From Zelonia costaricensis (taxonomy: Eukaryota; Euglenozoa; Kinetoplastea; Trypanosomatida; Trypanosomatidae), in the NCBI GenBank assembly GCA_030849075.1, contig JASAOO010003532.1, forward strand, positions 1-64,000: 64,000 bases of DNA, written 5' to 3'. Below are positions 27,996 to 38,443 of this stretch, piece by piece; the first letter of the stretch is position 1; each line of letters opens with the position of its first letter. Below the pieces are notes generated by a model. That model was not told the origin of the DNA, ran no database searches, and saw nothing but the letters and a program-made list of their open reading frames with translations. The position numbers and the translations under genes were made by a program.

Positions 27996-30443
27996 CTATT
28001 GCCCTTGTGAGCTGCCGGTCCACTTCGAAACGAGGTTGAGCATCGCGCTGCGAGAGGGGTTAGTCGCGCCGGCCGCGGTAGAGCTCGACGCAGCCGCAGG
28101 TGCAGCCGGGGCTGTGCGGCGCGGCACGAACGTCAACGTCGGGCCGGCACTCGCCCCAACCCCTGCCGGTGCCGCCGCTGCGGCGCCGGACATCAATGCG
28201 GGCGAAGCCGCACCGCCAGCGGCACGGCGACTTGCGGTGCGTGGCGCCTTCTTTGCCGAAGCCGCGGCACCGGCCCGGCGTCCGCGTGCAGCCGGCGGAC
28301 GCCGCGCCTCCTCGCCGTTCTCGCCCTCGTCGTCCACGTCTACCATCACCGCCTCGCCGTCGGCGCTGCGCGTGCGCTTCGACGGCGGCCCCGGCGTATC
28401 GGTCAGCGGGGGCGGACGCTGATGTTGGTCGTGGTGCTGATGCACGGCCTGCGCGATCATGCTCTCGATGGGCACGCGATCGAGCCCGTCGTCTGGCAGC
28501 TCCTCCCCCTCCCCCTCCTCTTCATGCTCACCGTGCTCGGCATCCCTCCCGCCCCACACAGTCGACCTCGCGTTCCCCGTCCCGTCAAGGCCTGCCGCAG
28601 CACCCCTTGGCCCATGGTCCGCCCAGCGAGCCGCTGACGCGGGGGGCGGCGCGGTGAGGCCGCCGAGCCCGATCACGTCTGCGGCAGGCCAGCCTCGACT
28701 CGTGGAAGCGCCAACTGCGCCGGCCCGCACCTCGTCGACGCCGTGATCGCGTTCCGCGCCACGACGCTCTGCCGCCTCACCGTCGTCCTTTTCATCCTCC
28801 TCGCCCTCGCCGTCTCCCCGCTGCAGTTGGGCGTCCTCGAGCTGTGCAGCGCGGGCGTAGCGCTCGTTCACGTGGCGCTTGTGTGTGGCCACCTCCTCCA
28901 CGACGCGGTCCGGCTTCAGGATCGAGTCGTTCGACCCGTTCTCCAGCCGCCGCCACACCGACTTCTGCGATGTGTGCAGCAGCTCCATGAGCCGCTCATC
29001 GATCGCGTCGCGCTCGCCCTTCTCGGCGAACGCGTACACTGCCGCGCTCAGCTCCGACTCGGACAGCAGCGTGCACGCGTTGCGCGTGTTGGCGTTGAAG
29101 ACGTCGGCCACCTTCACTCGGATGTCGAGCGTGTTGAGCGCGGGGATTGTGGGCACCACCGCGGCATGCAGCGCCGCCGCCCCGCCGGGCCCGAGAAACG
29201 TGCCCACGCCACCGCCCCCCGCGCGCCGGTCCGGCTTCGGCTTCACGGGCCGCAGCAGCTCACCAGGGTTGGCGACGACGTCCATGTATTGCTGCCCGAA
29301 GCGATTGAAGTTGGGCTGCGGGTACGGCGCGGAGGTGACGTCGGTGAAGTCGACGGCGAGGCGGATGAGTGGGTACTTCAGGTTTGGGTGGAACGTCAGG
29401 ACGTCGTCCGGGATGCGGGCGACCTGCTCCTCGGCCTCGCTGATCATGTCGTTCATCACGCTGTGCAGGAAGGTCTCCACGGCGTCCAGGGTGCGGCCGT
29501 CGGGCAGGTCCTGCCGCAGCTCAACCGTGCGCCGCACGACCGGCCGCACGCTGCGCAGCGTGTATGGGGTGAGGCGGTACGAGGTGCCGCGCACCTCCAG
29601 AATACCGTACTGCTTCGGGTTGCACTCCTGCGCCGACAGCGAGGTCATGACGGTGCTGCCGGGCTGCACCACGTCGAAGCCGTCAGCCGGCTGCGGCACC
29701 ATGAGCTGCTCATGCTCGTTCCCCCATATCACGAGATCCATGCCGAAGCCAGCGAGCATGCCCTCCATGATGCCGTTCTTACTGGCCGCCCCACGCACCC
29801 CGCGGTTCTGATGAAGCAGCAGAATGTTGAACCACCGCCGCCCCGGCACCGGCTTCGGGTACACGAACTGCACCTTGCGCAGGCGGAAGCACCGGTGCAG
29901 CCGCTCGTCACGCACGTTGCCGAGTCCGTAGAGCGCGATAAAGGTGCTGCCCTTCCGCAGCAGCACCGGCTCCAGCACGATCTCCTCCAGCGACGGGACG
30001 TGGCCGAAGTAGTTCAGGTAGCCGTTCGTGGCGAGCAGGTCGATTGAGGAGGTGCCGCCGACGGGGTCGTCGTGGTTGCCGTGGATCGCAAACACCGGCA
30101 GCGCGACGTTGACGTTGGGGTCCTGAAAGTTCGCCATGGGCAGCGCGTGGGTGGGGAAGGTCGTTGCCGGGTCGCTGAGCAGGGAGAAGGGCACGGGCTT
30201 GTTGCCGTAGACGTACTTGCGGAAGAGGGAGCAGGCGCGGACGAGGCAGCCCAGACTCGGCTTGTTTTCGTGAAAAAGATCGCCGCCGAGCAGCATCGCA
30301 TCCACGTCGTGCTCCGTCCGCGCAGCGCGCAGCACCTCCTCGAACGTGGTGAAGCTGTCATCCCCGCGGCGGGGGTCGCGCTCGGCGAAGCCCAGGTGGT
30401 TGTCCGTGGTCAACAAGATCTTGAAGGTGCTGCTGTCCGACAT
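27996..30443 (-). CDS. MRE11: MRE11 double-strand-break repair nuclease
   Basis: The protein has 815 residues. It is the nuclease subunit of the MRE11-RAD50 complex that processes DNA ends in the nucleus. The N-terminal phosphoesterase domain (about 8-260) shows the metal-binding motifs in order: DNHLG (Asp14, His16), GGDLFHE (Asp55), GNHDD (Asn123, His124), LLLHQN (His211) and WGNEHEQ. In the last, Asn242 stands where other eukaryotes have the first His of GHEHE; His244 is present. The MRE11 capping/DNA-binding region follows to about 450-500. The C-terminus is acidic, then an Arg/Ala/Gly-rich basic tail. The ATG at 30443 is chosen because a splice-acceptor AG lies at 30502-30501; the 41 in-frame residues upstream are unlike MRE11. 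Confidence 0.95.
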   Translation of the reverse strand: MSDSSTFKILLTTDNHLGFAERDPRRGDDSFTTFEEVLRAARTEHDVDAMLLGGDLFHENKPSLGCLVRACSLFRKYVYGNKPVPFSLLSDPATTFPTHALPMANFQDPNVNVALPVFAIHGNHDDPVGGTSSIDLLATNGYLNYFGHVPSLEEIVLEPVLLRKGSTFIALYGLGNVRDERLHRCFRLRKVQFVYPKPVPGRRWFNILLLHQNRGVRGAASKNGIMEGMLAGFGMDLVIWGNEHEQLMVPQPADGFDVVQPGSTVMTSLSAQECNPKQYGILEVRGTSYRLTPYTLRSVRPVVRRTVELRQDLPDGRTLDAVETFLHSVMNDMISEAEEQVARIPDDVLTFHPNLKYPLIRLAVDFTDVTSAPYPQPNFNRFGQQYMDVVANPGELLRPVKPKPDRRAGGGGVGTFLGPGGAAALHAAVVPTIPALNTLDIRVKVADVFNANTRNACTLLSESELSAAVYAFAEKGERDAIDERLMELLHTSQKSVWRRLENGSNDSILKPDRVVEEVATHKRHVNERYARAAQLEDAQLQRGDGEGEEDEKDDGEAAERRGAERDHGVDEVRAGAVGASTSRGWPAADVIGLGGLTAPPPASAARWADHGPRGAAAGLDGTGNARSTVWGGRDAEHGEHEEEGEGEELPDDGLDRVPIESMIAQAVHQHHDQHQRPPPLTDTPGPPSKRTRSADGEAVMVDVDDEGENGEEARRPPAARGRRAGAAASAKKAPRTASRRAAGGAASPALMSGAAAAAPAGVGASAGPTLTFVPRRTAPAAPAAASSSTAAGATNPSRSAMLNLVSKWTGSSQGQ

Positions 30444-31883
30444 TCTGACGTCGTCGGGCAAATTTGCCAGTGCGGGGAGGGGGTGAGGCCGACGGTGGTG
30501 CTTGCGGCACAAGGTGGGAACAGGGAGAGCGGCGGGGGCGAGGAGGAGCGGAGGTGAGAGAGACAAGGAGTAGCGAGGTGGTGCTCGTGACGTGTTCTAT
30601 ACTCGATGCCCTCCCGCGACGATAGCCTCCCACCGCGCAGTGTCTTGTACACACCAAGCTGGCTCGGGATGTGTGTATGGGTCTGTATATGTGAGGGAGG
30701 GTGTACGGGACCTAGGGGGGGGAGGGGGTTGTGCAGGTTGATCTTCTTCTTCTCTGAGTGTGTACTCGATCTTCGTTCTTTATGGAAGTGCAGGAGTGCG
30801 TGTATGAAGCTGTGTGGAAGTGTCAAGAAGGAGCCGTCCAGTCACGGTGTGGGGGGAGGGGACGCGCGTAAGAAGCGACCCAGCAGGGAGGCAACGGCCT
30901 CTCGCACGACAGCGCGTGCGCGTGCCGACCACCACGGTCGATGTAGCTTGGGAGAAGGAGGGGATGGGCAGAGCCGAGGCGCCGCTGTTGTACTCTGTTC
31001 CCGGCAGACGCACACCCACGTAGCTGAACAGGGGGAGGGGACCACCACACATCAGACAACAGAGAGGACGAGACGGAAGAGGAAAGCGGCATGACGATGC
31101 ACGTGCGTGATCTTCGTGTAGTGCATGGGTATCGGGTCGAGAGGCCACGCGGGCGCGTGTCACGCGGGGGCATCGCCAAGAGCCTGGCTGAAGCGTGCGG
31201 GAAGTGGGCTTCCGCCAGATGCCGCCGCGGATTCGCCGCCGGCGCGGCCCACCGCCGGCGCCGGAGTTCACGCGAAATGGGGGGGGAGAGAAGGGGGAGG
31301 GACGGAGGCCGCAGGAGCACCGGTGCGCGTACGTCGTTCGAAGTGCGCCGGCAGGTGCATCAGCTCCGGCTGCCCAGCCCCCCCCCCGTCCAGCGCGGTG
31401 CACGTACACCTTTATGCCTCTGCTGTCGGTGTGGACGCGTCTGTGAAGCCAACTGGGTACTTTCGTTTGTGTTTGCGTGTTTGTGTGTGAGAAAGAGAAA
31501 TGGGCAAGGCAACGGCGAACCACAGCGACACGACGCACAACAACGGCATTAGCGCATCAGACACACACACACACGCGCCAGCGCGCACGTGAACACAACG
31601 CGTGCAGCGCACAGGATCAGCACAGCAAAGAAGCCACAAACCACCGCAGGACCACCTACCAGACGGCACACGCGCCGTCGGCCCGCGCGCAAGACCCGCG
31701 CACACCACACACAGACACACACAGAAACACACACATGACACGCACCATGCCGAAAACAAAAGCGGCTGTTGAGGGCCTTGTGAAGAGTAGACCAGGGAGA
31801 AAGAGGGAGAGAGGGGGAGGGAGAGGGAGAAGAGCCGAGGGCGGCGCACTGCGCACCCGGTGCCAGAGTCGTCCACCGCACTC
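30444..31883. other. spacer between MRE11 and the 1284-residue protein gene
   Basis: It holds the MRE11 leader, GT-rich sequence near 30670-30695 and 31470-31490, a C10 run near 31378, and CA-rich sequence near 31563 and 31700-31735. No gene is seen. Confidence 0.6.
30501..30565 (-). promoter_or_regulatory. probable trans-splice acceptor of MRE11
   Basis: On the minus strand a C/T-rich region (30565-30510) ends in an AG at 30502-30501, about 57 nt before the MRE11 ATG. Confidence 0.45.
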
Positions 31884-34800
31884 TCACAGCTGGACCCACT
31901 TGGGCAGCGGCGTCTTGGTCTGGTAGTCGCGCACCGAGTCCTTGACAGCGCGCACCTTGCCCGTCTTCTTGTCCGTCTCCCACATGTGCGACGGCAGCAG
32001 CCCGGCGCTGTTGCGGTGCATGGCGACCTCGGGCCGGTTGAACTGCGGCATCGGGTGGTGCTGCCGCACCTCCCAGTACGTGCGGATCTTCTGCGCCTGC
32101 TTCCACGGCGTGACGCCGTCGACGAACTGCAGCAGGTCACGCACCTCGTGCTCGTAGTGGCGCAGGTATCCGTGCGGGCGGGCCTTGTACCGCCACGCGC
32201 GGTTCAGCGAGAAGAAGTAGCTGGCACCGAGGTTGTCGGAGCGAATCGTCTCCTGAATGATCGGCTGGTCCGCCTCCTGCACGGCGATCCACTCCCACGG
32301 CGTGTAGCGTGGCAGGTAGCCCTGCCGAACGTAGTCGCGGCGGTGCGAGATCGAGAGCGGGCGGTAGTTGTCCGCGCGGGCCGTGTCGAAGCGGTTCCAC
32401 TGATCCAGCTCCGTGATCTGCTTCGTCGTGCGGTACTTGCTCATCGTTGCCGCCGCCGCCGCGGTGCCGCTCAGCCGGCGCTCGTACTTCTCCAAGAAGT
32501 GATCATCGCCACCGGCTGCCCCCGTCGATGAAGAAGAAGTCGCGGTGGCCTTCTCGTTGTGCGGGTCGGCGACGTCGACGTAGCGGCGCAGCCCGGACGG
32601 GTTGTAGCGACGCGACTCGTCGCCGCTCGTGCGCTCCGGTCCGTAGTAGCGGCGCTGCCAGATGAGGACATCGGCCAGCGGCACAGCCTGCACGGCGCCG
32701 TCCGCGTGGAACGCCACAGAGACAAGACGCGGGTCGGGGTTGAAGAAGGGCTGCCGCGCGTACTGCACGATACAGCCGCGCTGGAAGTCCCCTGTCACAG
32801 CGCCGGCCGCAGGCGAGGAGGAGCCCGCGTCGGTGGGGGCGAGGCGGCGGCGCGCGCGCACCGGCAGCCCAGGCCGCAGCCCGTCCGCGTGCGTCGCCGG
32901 CGACCAGCCCTCCTCCCGCTCCGCCGTGGCCTGCTCCCAGATCACATCCTGCGTCTCTACGTAGTTGCCGCGGTTGTAGGCGTAGTCGCCGATACCAAAG
33001 TTCAAGGCGTGATTGTGCACCGCGCTGGCGGGCACCTCGAGCGGGTAGCGGGAGAAGGCCTCGTCCGTCAGCTCCATCGTCTCACCCGACTCGAGGCGGA
33101 CCGAGAGCGGCGTGACACTGCGAGCGGTGTGGGGCAGCACCTGATGCGCGTGGCCGTCCAGCATCACCACCGACGACGCGGGTGGTGGGGAGGACGAGGA
33201 CGCGTTTGGGGGCTCGGTAGATGCCGTGGCGCCCGCACCCGGCGCCGCGGGGCTGCCACGCGTGTTCAGCATCTTCGCCGACACAGTCACCACCGCGCCG
33301 CTCTCGGGGTGCTGCACGTCGACGACAGCGACCTTGAAGCCCTGCCCAACCACCTCGCCGTACTGCTGCTTCTCCGCGACGTAGCGGCGACCACGCGACA
33401 CCTTCGCCCACTCCTCCACCTGCGCCTGCGTCTCCTGTCGCACGTACTGCTCGTACATCGCCCGCTCCTCGGCCGTGAAGTGCTGCAGCACCGCCGGCGG
33501 CTGGGCGTACTTGATCACCGGCTCCGGCGCGCGGCCCGCGACATCCTTGGTGAACCCGCGCGCCCACCGATGCTGGAAGCCCTCGAAGAGAAGCATGCGG
33601 TTGATGTAGCGGCTGCTCAGCACATGCTCGCGCGTGTCGGCGGTGTCGAGCTCGTCGTTGGGGAGCTGCAGGTGCAGGTTCAGCGCAGCACCCTCGGCCC
33701 GCACAACGGACTCCACGACCGCTGGCGACGGCAGCACGTACGCGCCAAACCAATTGCGCAGCGTCTCCACGTCGACCCGTGCCTCGTCGTCGTTCGTGTG
33801 GAGCTTGGTTGTGTCGAACGGGGTGCGCTCGCACAGCTCATCGAGCGCGAGCCGGCGTGCGTCCCGCTCCTGGGCCGTCTCGTTCGCGGCCGGCTCCAGT
33901 CCGTGCAGGAGGGCCAGGTCGCGTCGCTGCTGGTGGTGCGCGCGATAGCGGGTGAAGAGCTCCCACTCGAACGCCTCTGGGCGCTGCTTCATCAGCGAGA
34001 AGCCCTCCACGTCGCGGTACATGCGGTACAGCCGCTGCGCGCGGAAGTCGGGGAAGGGCTTAAAGTAGTCCAGCGGACGCTCGCCGCGGCTGTTGCGATG
34101 GGACAGCACGAACTCGTCGATGGACTGCTGCACCGGCACGCCGTAGTGCACCGTGTGGCGCTCCGTCAAGTCCTGCTGCCCGTGCGCGACCCGGTCCTCG
34201 CGCCGCGCGATGTCGAAGCGGTTCGTGAGCAGCTGTCCCACCCCGCCCTGCGTGTTGCGGCGCACGTACGGGTCAACGCCTTCGTCCGTCGCGGTGCGGC
34301 GGTACGCGTTTTCGGAGAAGGCGAGCGCGTCGACGAGGCGCTCGTCGTTGGTGTGCTTCTTCAGCACGCGCCGGTCCGGCCCGCCGTCCTGCACGAGGGC
34401 GCCCTGACGCCCGAGGCCGAAGCGCTGCCGCCGGGCCTGAGCCTTGGCCTCCTGCGCGCTCTGCCGCCGCGCGTTCAGCGACTCCACCACGTCGCCCGTG
34501 AGGGCCTCGCCCAGCTTGGGTTCGTCGGAGGTGGTGTTCTGCGCGTAGGTCTGCCGCGCCTGCGACTCGGTGTCTGGCAGAGCGGCGGCCCCACCGCGCA
34601 GGTTCTTCATCGCCTCCTCCATGGACGATGGTGGCACGACTGGCGGCAGCTGCTGGGCGCCGTGCGGCCGGCCCGCGCGCTGCGCCGCGTAGCGGTCCAT
34701 GTCGTAGCCTTGGAAGGGCACCCGCGCGGCGCGCTGCATCACCTTGAAGTCGAACCGCTCCTTAGCCCGCAGGCCGTGGGCGATGCGCAGGTTCTCGTCC

Positions 34801-35738
34801 AGGAAGTCGTCCGCCGCGCTGGAGGTGCTGCGGTGCACCGCCTCCACCGCCTCACTGCCGCTCAGACCCGTGGCGGCCGTGTAGGAGACGTCGGGCGTGG
34901 CAGCGGCACCCGCGGTGGCGGCGCGGTAGCGGTCCAGCGTCGCCTGCTGCCGCACCTTCTCCTCGCTCAGCGCGCCGCTCGCGCGCAGCTGCGCCATGGC
35001 ATCGAGCGAGGACGTGCCGGGAAAGACGCCGCGGTAGCGGTCCGCCGGCAGGTGCTGCTGCGTGAAGGCGTCGCGCTCCGACTCGCTGCGTAGCTGCCGC
35101 GACGTCGCCCGTGCACTCTGCGCGGCATCACGCATCGTCGCCACATCGTGCGCCAGCCACTCTCGCCGCGCGGCGGCCGCCGCGTAGAAGCCGTCATCGG
35201 CGCTGCCGCTGCCCCCGCTGCCGTCCAGCGGGTGCGGGTAAGCGATGCGGCCACCCTGCGTGAAGTCGCGCGGCGCGTACTGCGGGCTGTACCCGGTGGC
35301 GGGGTCCCGGTAGTAGTCCTTGTGGGCCAGGCCGCCGAGGGGGTCGCTCGAGCCCATCAGCTCGCGCTGCAGCTGCGTCGCCCAGTCCGACATGACGGCG
35401 TCAGGCGAGGGCGGGGCGACGCGGCCGGCGCCAGCTGCAGGGAAGCCCTCACGACTCCTTCCACCACCCCCGCCGTGACGAGGTCCCCCGCGGCCGCTCC
35501 CCATCGCGCCACCGCCACCGCCATCGCCTCCGCCGCCAGAGGGGCGGTGTGAGGCGGCCGACGGGAAGGACGTGGTGGCTGAGGGCGGGGCGTTGTCGCG
35601 AATGAACGTGTGCACGCCCCGCTCGCGTGTGCCCCCGCTGCTCTGTGCGCGGCACGGCATGACGGCGGACGACCGCGACGAGGACGGCGTGCCTGCCGAC
35701 ACCGCCGCCGCGGCGGCGATGCAGCGACGACGCATCAT
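31884..35738 (-). CDS. large unknown protein, probable mitochondrial
   Basis: The protein has 1284 residues. The N-terminus begins MMRRRC followed by an Ala/Ser stretch with several Arg and no acidic residue until about residue 39, typical of a mitochondrial presequence; a Gly-rich linker follows to about 115. The remaining ~1150 residues are rich in Arg, Gln, Tyr and Trp, with many conserved-looking aromatic stretches, for example YKARPHGYLRHYEHEV and PRYTPWEWIAV near the C-terminus. There are no membrane helices or known catalytic motifs. The size and aromatic/basic composition recall the large lineage-specific subunits or assembly factors of kinetoplastid mitoribosomes, but this is inference. 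Two ATGs lie at the start (35738 and 35735). The region just upstream is purine-rich on the coding strand, so the splice acceptor is unclear. Confidence 0.82.
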   Translation of the reverse strand: MMRRRCIAAAAAVSAGTPSSSRSSAVMPCRAQSSGGTRERGVHTFIRDNAPPSATTSFPSAASHRPSGGGGDGGGGGAMGSGRGGPRHGGGGGRSREGFPAAGAGRVAPPSPDAVMSDWATQLQRELMGSSDPLGGLAHKDYYRDPATGYSPQYAPRDFTQGGRIAYPHPLDGSGGSGSADDGFYAAAAARREWLAHDVATMRDAAQSARATSRQLRSESERDAFTQQHLPADRYRGVFPGTSSLDAMAQLRASGALSEEKVRQQATLDRYRAATAGAAATPDVSYTAATGLSGSEAVEAVHRSTSSAADDFLDENLRIAHGLRAKERFDFKVMQRAARVPFQGYDMDRYAAQRAGRPHGAQQLPPVVPPSSMEEAMKNLRGGAAALPDTESQARQTYAQNTTSDEPKLGEALTGDVVESLNARRQSAQEAKAQARRQRFGLGRQGALVQDGGPDRRVLKKHTNDERLVDALAFSENAYRRTATDEGVDPYVRRNTQGGVGQLLTNRFDIARREDRVAHGQQDLTERHTVHYGVPVQQSIDEFVLSHRNSRGERPLDYFKPFPDFRAQRLYRMYRDVEGFSLMKQRPEAFEWELFTRYRAHHQQRRDLALLHGLEPAANETAQERDARRLALDELCERTPFDTTKLHTNDDEARVDVETLRNWFGAYVLPSPAVVESVVRAEGAALNLHLQLPNDELDTADTREHVLSSRYINRMLLFEGFQHRWARGFTKDVAGRAPEPVIKYAQPPAVLQHFTAEERAMYEQYVRQETQAQVEEWAKVSRGRRYVAEKQQYGEVVGQGFKVAVVDVQHPESGAVVTVSAKMLNTRGSPAAPGAGATASTEPPNASSSSPPPASSVVMLDGHAHQVLPHTARSVTPLSVRLESGETMELTDEAFSRYPLEVPASAVHNHALNFGIGDYAYNRGNYVETQDVIWEQATAEREEGWSPATHADGLRPGLPVRARRRLAPTDAGSSSPAAGAVTGDFQRGCIVQYARQPFFNPDPRLVSVAFHADGAVQAVPLADVLIWQRRYYGPERTSGDESRRYNPSGLRRYVDVADPHNEKATATSSSSTGAAGGDDHFLEKYERRLSGTAAAAATMSKYRTTKQITELDQWNRFDTARADNYRPLSISHRRDYVRQGYLPRYTPWEWIAVQEADQPIIQETIRSDNLGASYFFSLNRAWRYKARPHGYLRHYEHEVRDLLQFVDGVTPWKQAQKIRTYWEVRQHHPMPQFNRPEVAMHRNSAGLLPSHMWETDKKTGKVRAVKDSVRDYQTKTPLPKWVQL

Positions 35739-35887
35739 GATCGAGCTCCTCCCTTGCCTCTTCTCGCCAGATTACCTACTTGGGATACTACGGTACCTTG
35801 TGTTGTTCCTGTTACCCCCTGTGTGCCGCACGTACTTCTTCGTTGCACGCGCGACGTGATGACGCACGATTGCGCAAGTCTGTGTCT

Positions 35888-35890
<3 letters not shown>

Positions 35891-35926
<36 letters not shown>
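35891..35926. repeat. (GT)n microsatellite
   Basis: GT run about 150 nt upstream of the start of the 1284-residue protein gene. Confidence 0.9.
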
Positions 35927-35928
<2 letters not shown>

Positions 35929-36136
35929 GGAGAGGACTAGCGAGCCCGCGACTGACTCGTCCACTGGCGTCCGCGCAGCACGTAGGAATGCGCTTCTGAG
36001 GAAGACACGGGGAGCAAAAGAACGACGTGATAGGGAGACGGTGGAAACCAAGGGGTGGCGAGCCAGCGACATCAGCGCCGGCGCAGACGGTCGTGTGTAC
36101 GCGGTGGCGGCGCATGGAGGAGATGGGCGCAACGGT

Positions 36137-36163
36137 GCAGCAGCAGCAGCAGCAGCAGCAGCA
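36137..36163. repeat. (GCA)n trinucleotide repeat
   Basis: Nine GCA units in non-coding sequence; the only clear trinucleotide run in the spacers. Confidence 0.85.
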
Positions 36164-37702
36164 CACGTAACCTGCCTCTCCCCCCCCCTCGCTTGCTTCA
36201 CCGGAAGCGGGCACTCCCAACATAGCGGAGCAGCGCCAGAACGCGGAGCGAGACAGAGGGCAGTGCAAAGGGTTTCGCCTCCCGGCGAGTCCAGCACTCC
36301 CATCCGCCCCCCTTCCCCAACCCGCCGTCTAGATCCCCGGGAACTCCGCACACACGCAGACACACAGACACGCACACACACACGCATTGAAGCGTGGTGG
36401 CGTGGTCGCAGGGGGGGGGAGCGGACGGCAACGTGAGGCGGACCGGACGTCCGCCTCTCACCGTCGCATTCTTCATCTTCGTTCTTCACAGAGGGTTGTA
36501 GAAAGCGCCGGGCCGGTTTCCGCAGGACGCGGTGCTTGAAGTGCGCACGTTTGGGATGACGTCGAAAGTGCTGGTGAGGGAGGGGGGGTGAGGGGAGTGT
36601 GCGCCCCTGTCTGCGTCGGCTCATGCGTCCACACCCCTCACCACACACACACACGCGTAGACGTACGCACACGCGCAGAGGAGGGCATCGGCACCCTACG
36701 CAACAGGCAGACCGATGGTTGTAACGGTAACACGTTCCAGCGAACGCGAAGAGGAGAGGCGACGCACACAACTCCGGGGGGCGGGGGCGGAAGGCGGTCG
36801 GGCCGATGCAGCGAAGAGCTTCTTGATGAGCAACACAAACACACACACAGAGACAGACAAACCTGAAAGGCACACGCACAGACTCGCTACACCCCACGAG
36901 GGGAGGAGGCCTCTGCGCGGGCGTGCGCCGTCAACTCGCGCGCACGCCAACAACCACAACAAAGAGAAAGAGGGGAGGGAGAAAGCTCGGACGACGGAGA
37001 GCGAGAAGGTGACGGCGGCACGTCGCAGCGCCCAACCGCCACGCCGACCAAAAGGCGAGAGCAACACAACGAAGGGAGGAAGAGGAGGAGGAGGACGCGA
37101 GCGGTCATCGACGAGGACGCGAACGGCATCGATGCGCGAAGAACCACGCGTCAGGCGTGCTGCTCATCGCCCTTCTCCGCTTCTTCTGTGTGGGGAGGAA
37201 GGAGGGAGGGGCGGTTCGCGAGAGAGAGGAGACAAGCTTGGAGAACCAGAAGCGTTCCGCGCGCGCGGGCTGGCGGGCCCGTCCCCGGTGGCAATGCGAA
37301 GACGTCGACGGTGAAGAGCCAAAAATGGAAAGCACACACACAAGAAGGAAAGGCGCTACGAGGTGGGATGGGGTGAGGCGGGTGTGTGTGTGTGTGTGTG
37401 CGGGGGGGAGGGGGTGTCGCGACGTGACAGGCGAGCGCGCGCCAGCGTAGGCGCAGGGGGGAAGGGCGGCGCACACACGACCGCAGCAGGGGTTCTGGCG
37501 ATGGCGCTGCACGGTGCGCTGAGGGGCCGCAGGGAGGAGGGTCGCTTGCCTGCCGGTGACGAGTGTGCCCCATGGTGCTTCCTTTCCATGCCCTTCGCCG
37601 CACACGCCGACAAGCACGCGTCATCTTGCCTGCTTCTCGCCTCGTTCTTCCTCAACCCTTGAGGCATGATCAACCCCCCCTCCCTCCTCGCCCTCCTTCG
37701 CC

Positions 37703-38443
37703 TTAGGCACGCTGCACGCCACCGGCAGCAGGCGCGGCTGTGTTGGCGTTGCTGCTGCCGCTGACGAAGAACGAGGCGACCTGCCCCGCCGCCTGCGGCC
37801 GTGCCGCGGCCTGCGACAGCATGAAGGAGGTGAGCTTCTGCTGGGCATCGCGGCGGCACTTGAAGTACCCGAAAAAGTTCGACCCGGCCAGGAGCAGGCC
37901 CGCGATGGTGATGGGCAGGTAGCGGAAGGACAGCAGGTTCATGATGAAAAGGATGATCCAGGCGACGCAGTTGGCGCCCGTCGTCACCCAGAAGAACCAG
38001 TTGTCGTAGGCATTCACGCGCTGGTCGGCCTCCGGGCTGCTCTCGAAGACCCACTGCGTCGACCCGTCCTCCTTCACCTCATTCCACCACCGCATCGAGA
38101 CGAGGATGCGGCCGGTGATGTTCTTGGTCGTCCAAAAGTCCGCCGCGAGGAGGAGGATCGTGATGACGAGCAGCAGCACGTACTTGAGGCCGAAGATGCC
38201 GCCCAGCAGGAAGACGAGAATCGCGGCTACCTTGAAGCACACCTGGAAGAAGGCGGCGATGGGGTGCACTCCCTTGTACCCACCGTGGTCGGTCGTTTGC
38301 GCTGGAATGGTAGTCCCATCCTGCAGCGGTGCCGCCGAAAACTGGTTTGTCGGCTCCGCGCTGTAGCTCTCTGCGCCGAAGCCGTTACTCGCCGCGCCGT
38401 TGGGCGCCGGCGCGCTGCTGAAGTCGAAGTTGGGCTTGCTCAT
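37703..38443 (-). CDS. TVP23: TVP23/FAM18-family Golgi membrane protein
   Basis: The protein has 246 residues. It matches the TVP23 (DUF846) family of small Golgi-membrane proteins, which in yeast act in retrograde endosome/Golgi traffic. Residues 1-58 are a polar cytosolic tail. The family core starts at HPIAAFFQVCF (60-70). Four hydrophobic segments lie at about 62-82, 86-101, 150-170 and 173-193. The conserved loop between the second and third contains DFWTTKNITGR and RWWNEV, followed by WVFES and NAYDNWFFW. A soluble Ala/Gln-rich tail follows. The start at 38443 is fixed by an acceptor AG only 13-14 nt upstream; in-frame sequence further upstream translates repeats. Confidence 0.93.
   Translation of the reverse strand: MSKPNFDFSSAPAPNGAASNGFGAESYSAEPTNQFSAAPLQDGTTIPAQTTDHGGYKGVHPIAAFFQVCFKVAAILVFLLGGIFGLKYVLLLVITILLLAADFWTTKNITGRILVSMRWWNEVKEDGSTQWVFESSPEADQRVNAYDNWFFWVTTGANCVAWIILFIMNLLSFRYLPITIAGLLLAGSNFFGYFKCRRDAQQKLTSFMLSQAAARPQAAGQVASFFVSGSSNANTAAPAAGGVQRA

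Larger units (their letters stand above)
35739..37702. other. spacer between the 1284-residue protein gene and TVP23
   Basis: This 2.0 kb contains a (GT)n run at 35891-35926, a trinucleotide (GCA)n run at 36137-36163, CA-rich stretches near 36360-36385, 36645-36655 and 36837-36850, and GT sequence at 37382-37400. No gene is seen. Confidence 0.6.

Noticed and set aside
28743..30047. 434-codon plus-strand open frame opposite MRE11
   Set aside because: Antisense shadow of MRE11.
32559..35093. 844-codon plus-strand open frame opposite the 1284-residue protein gene
   Set aside because: Same explanation. The minus-strand frame has the mitochondrial-type N-terminus and conserved-looking aromatic blocks, while this one is compositionally uniform.
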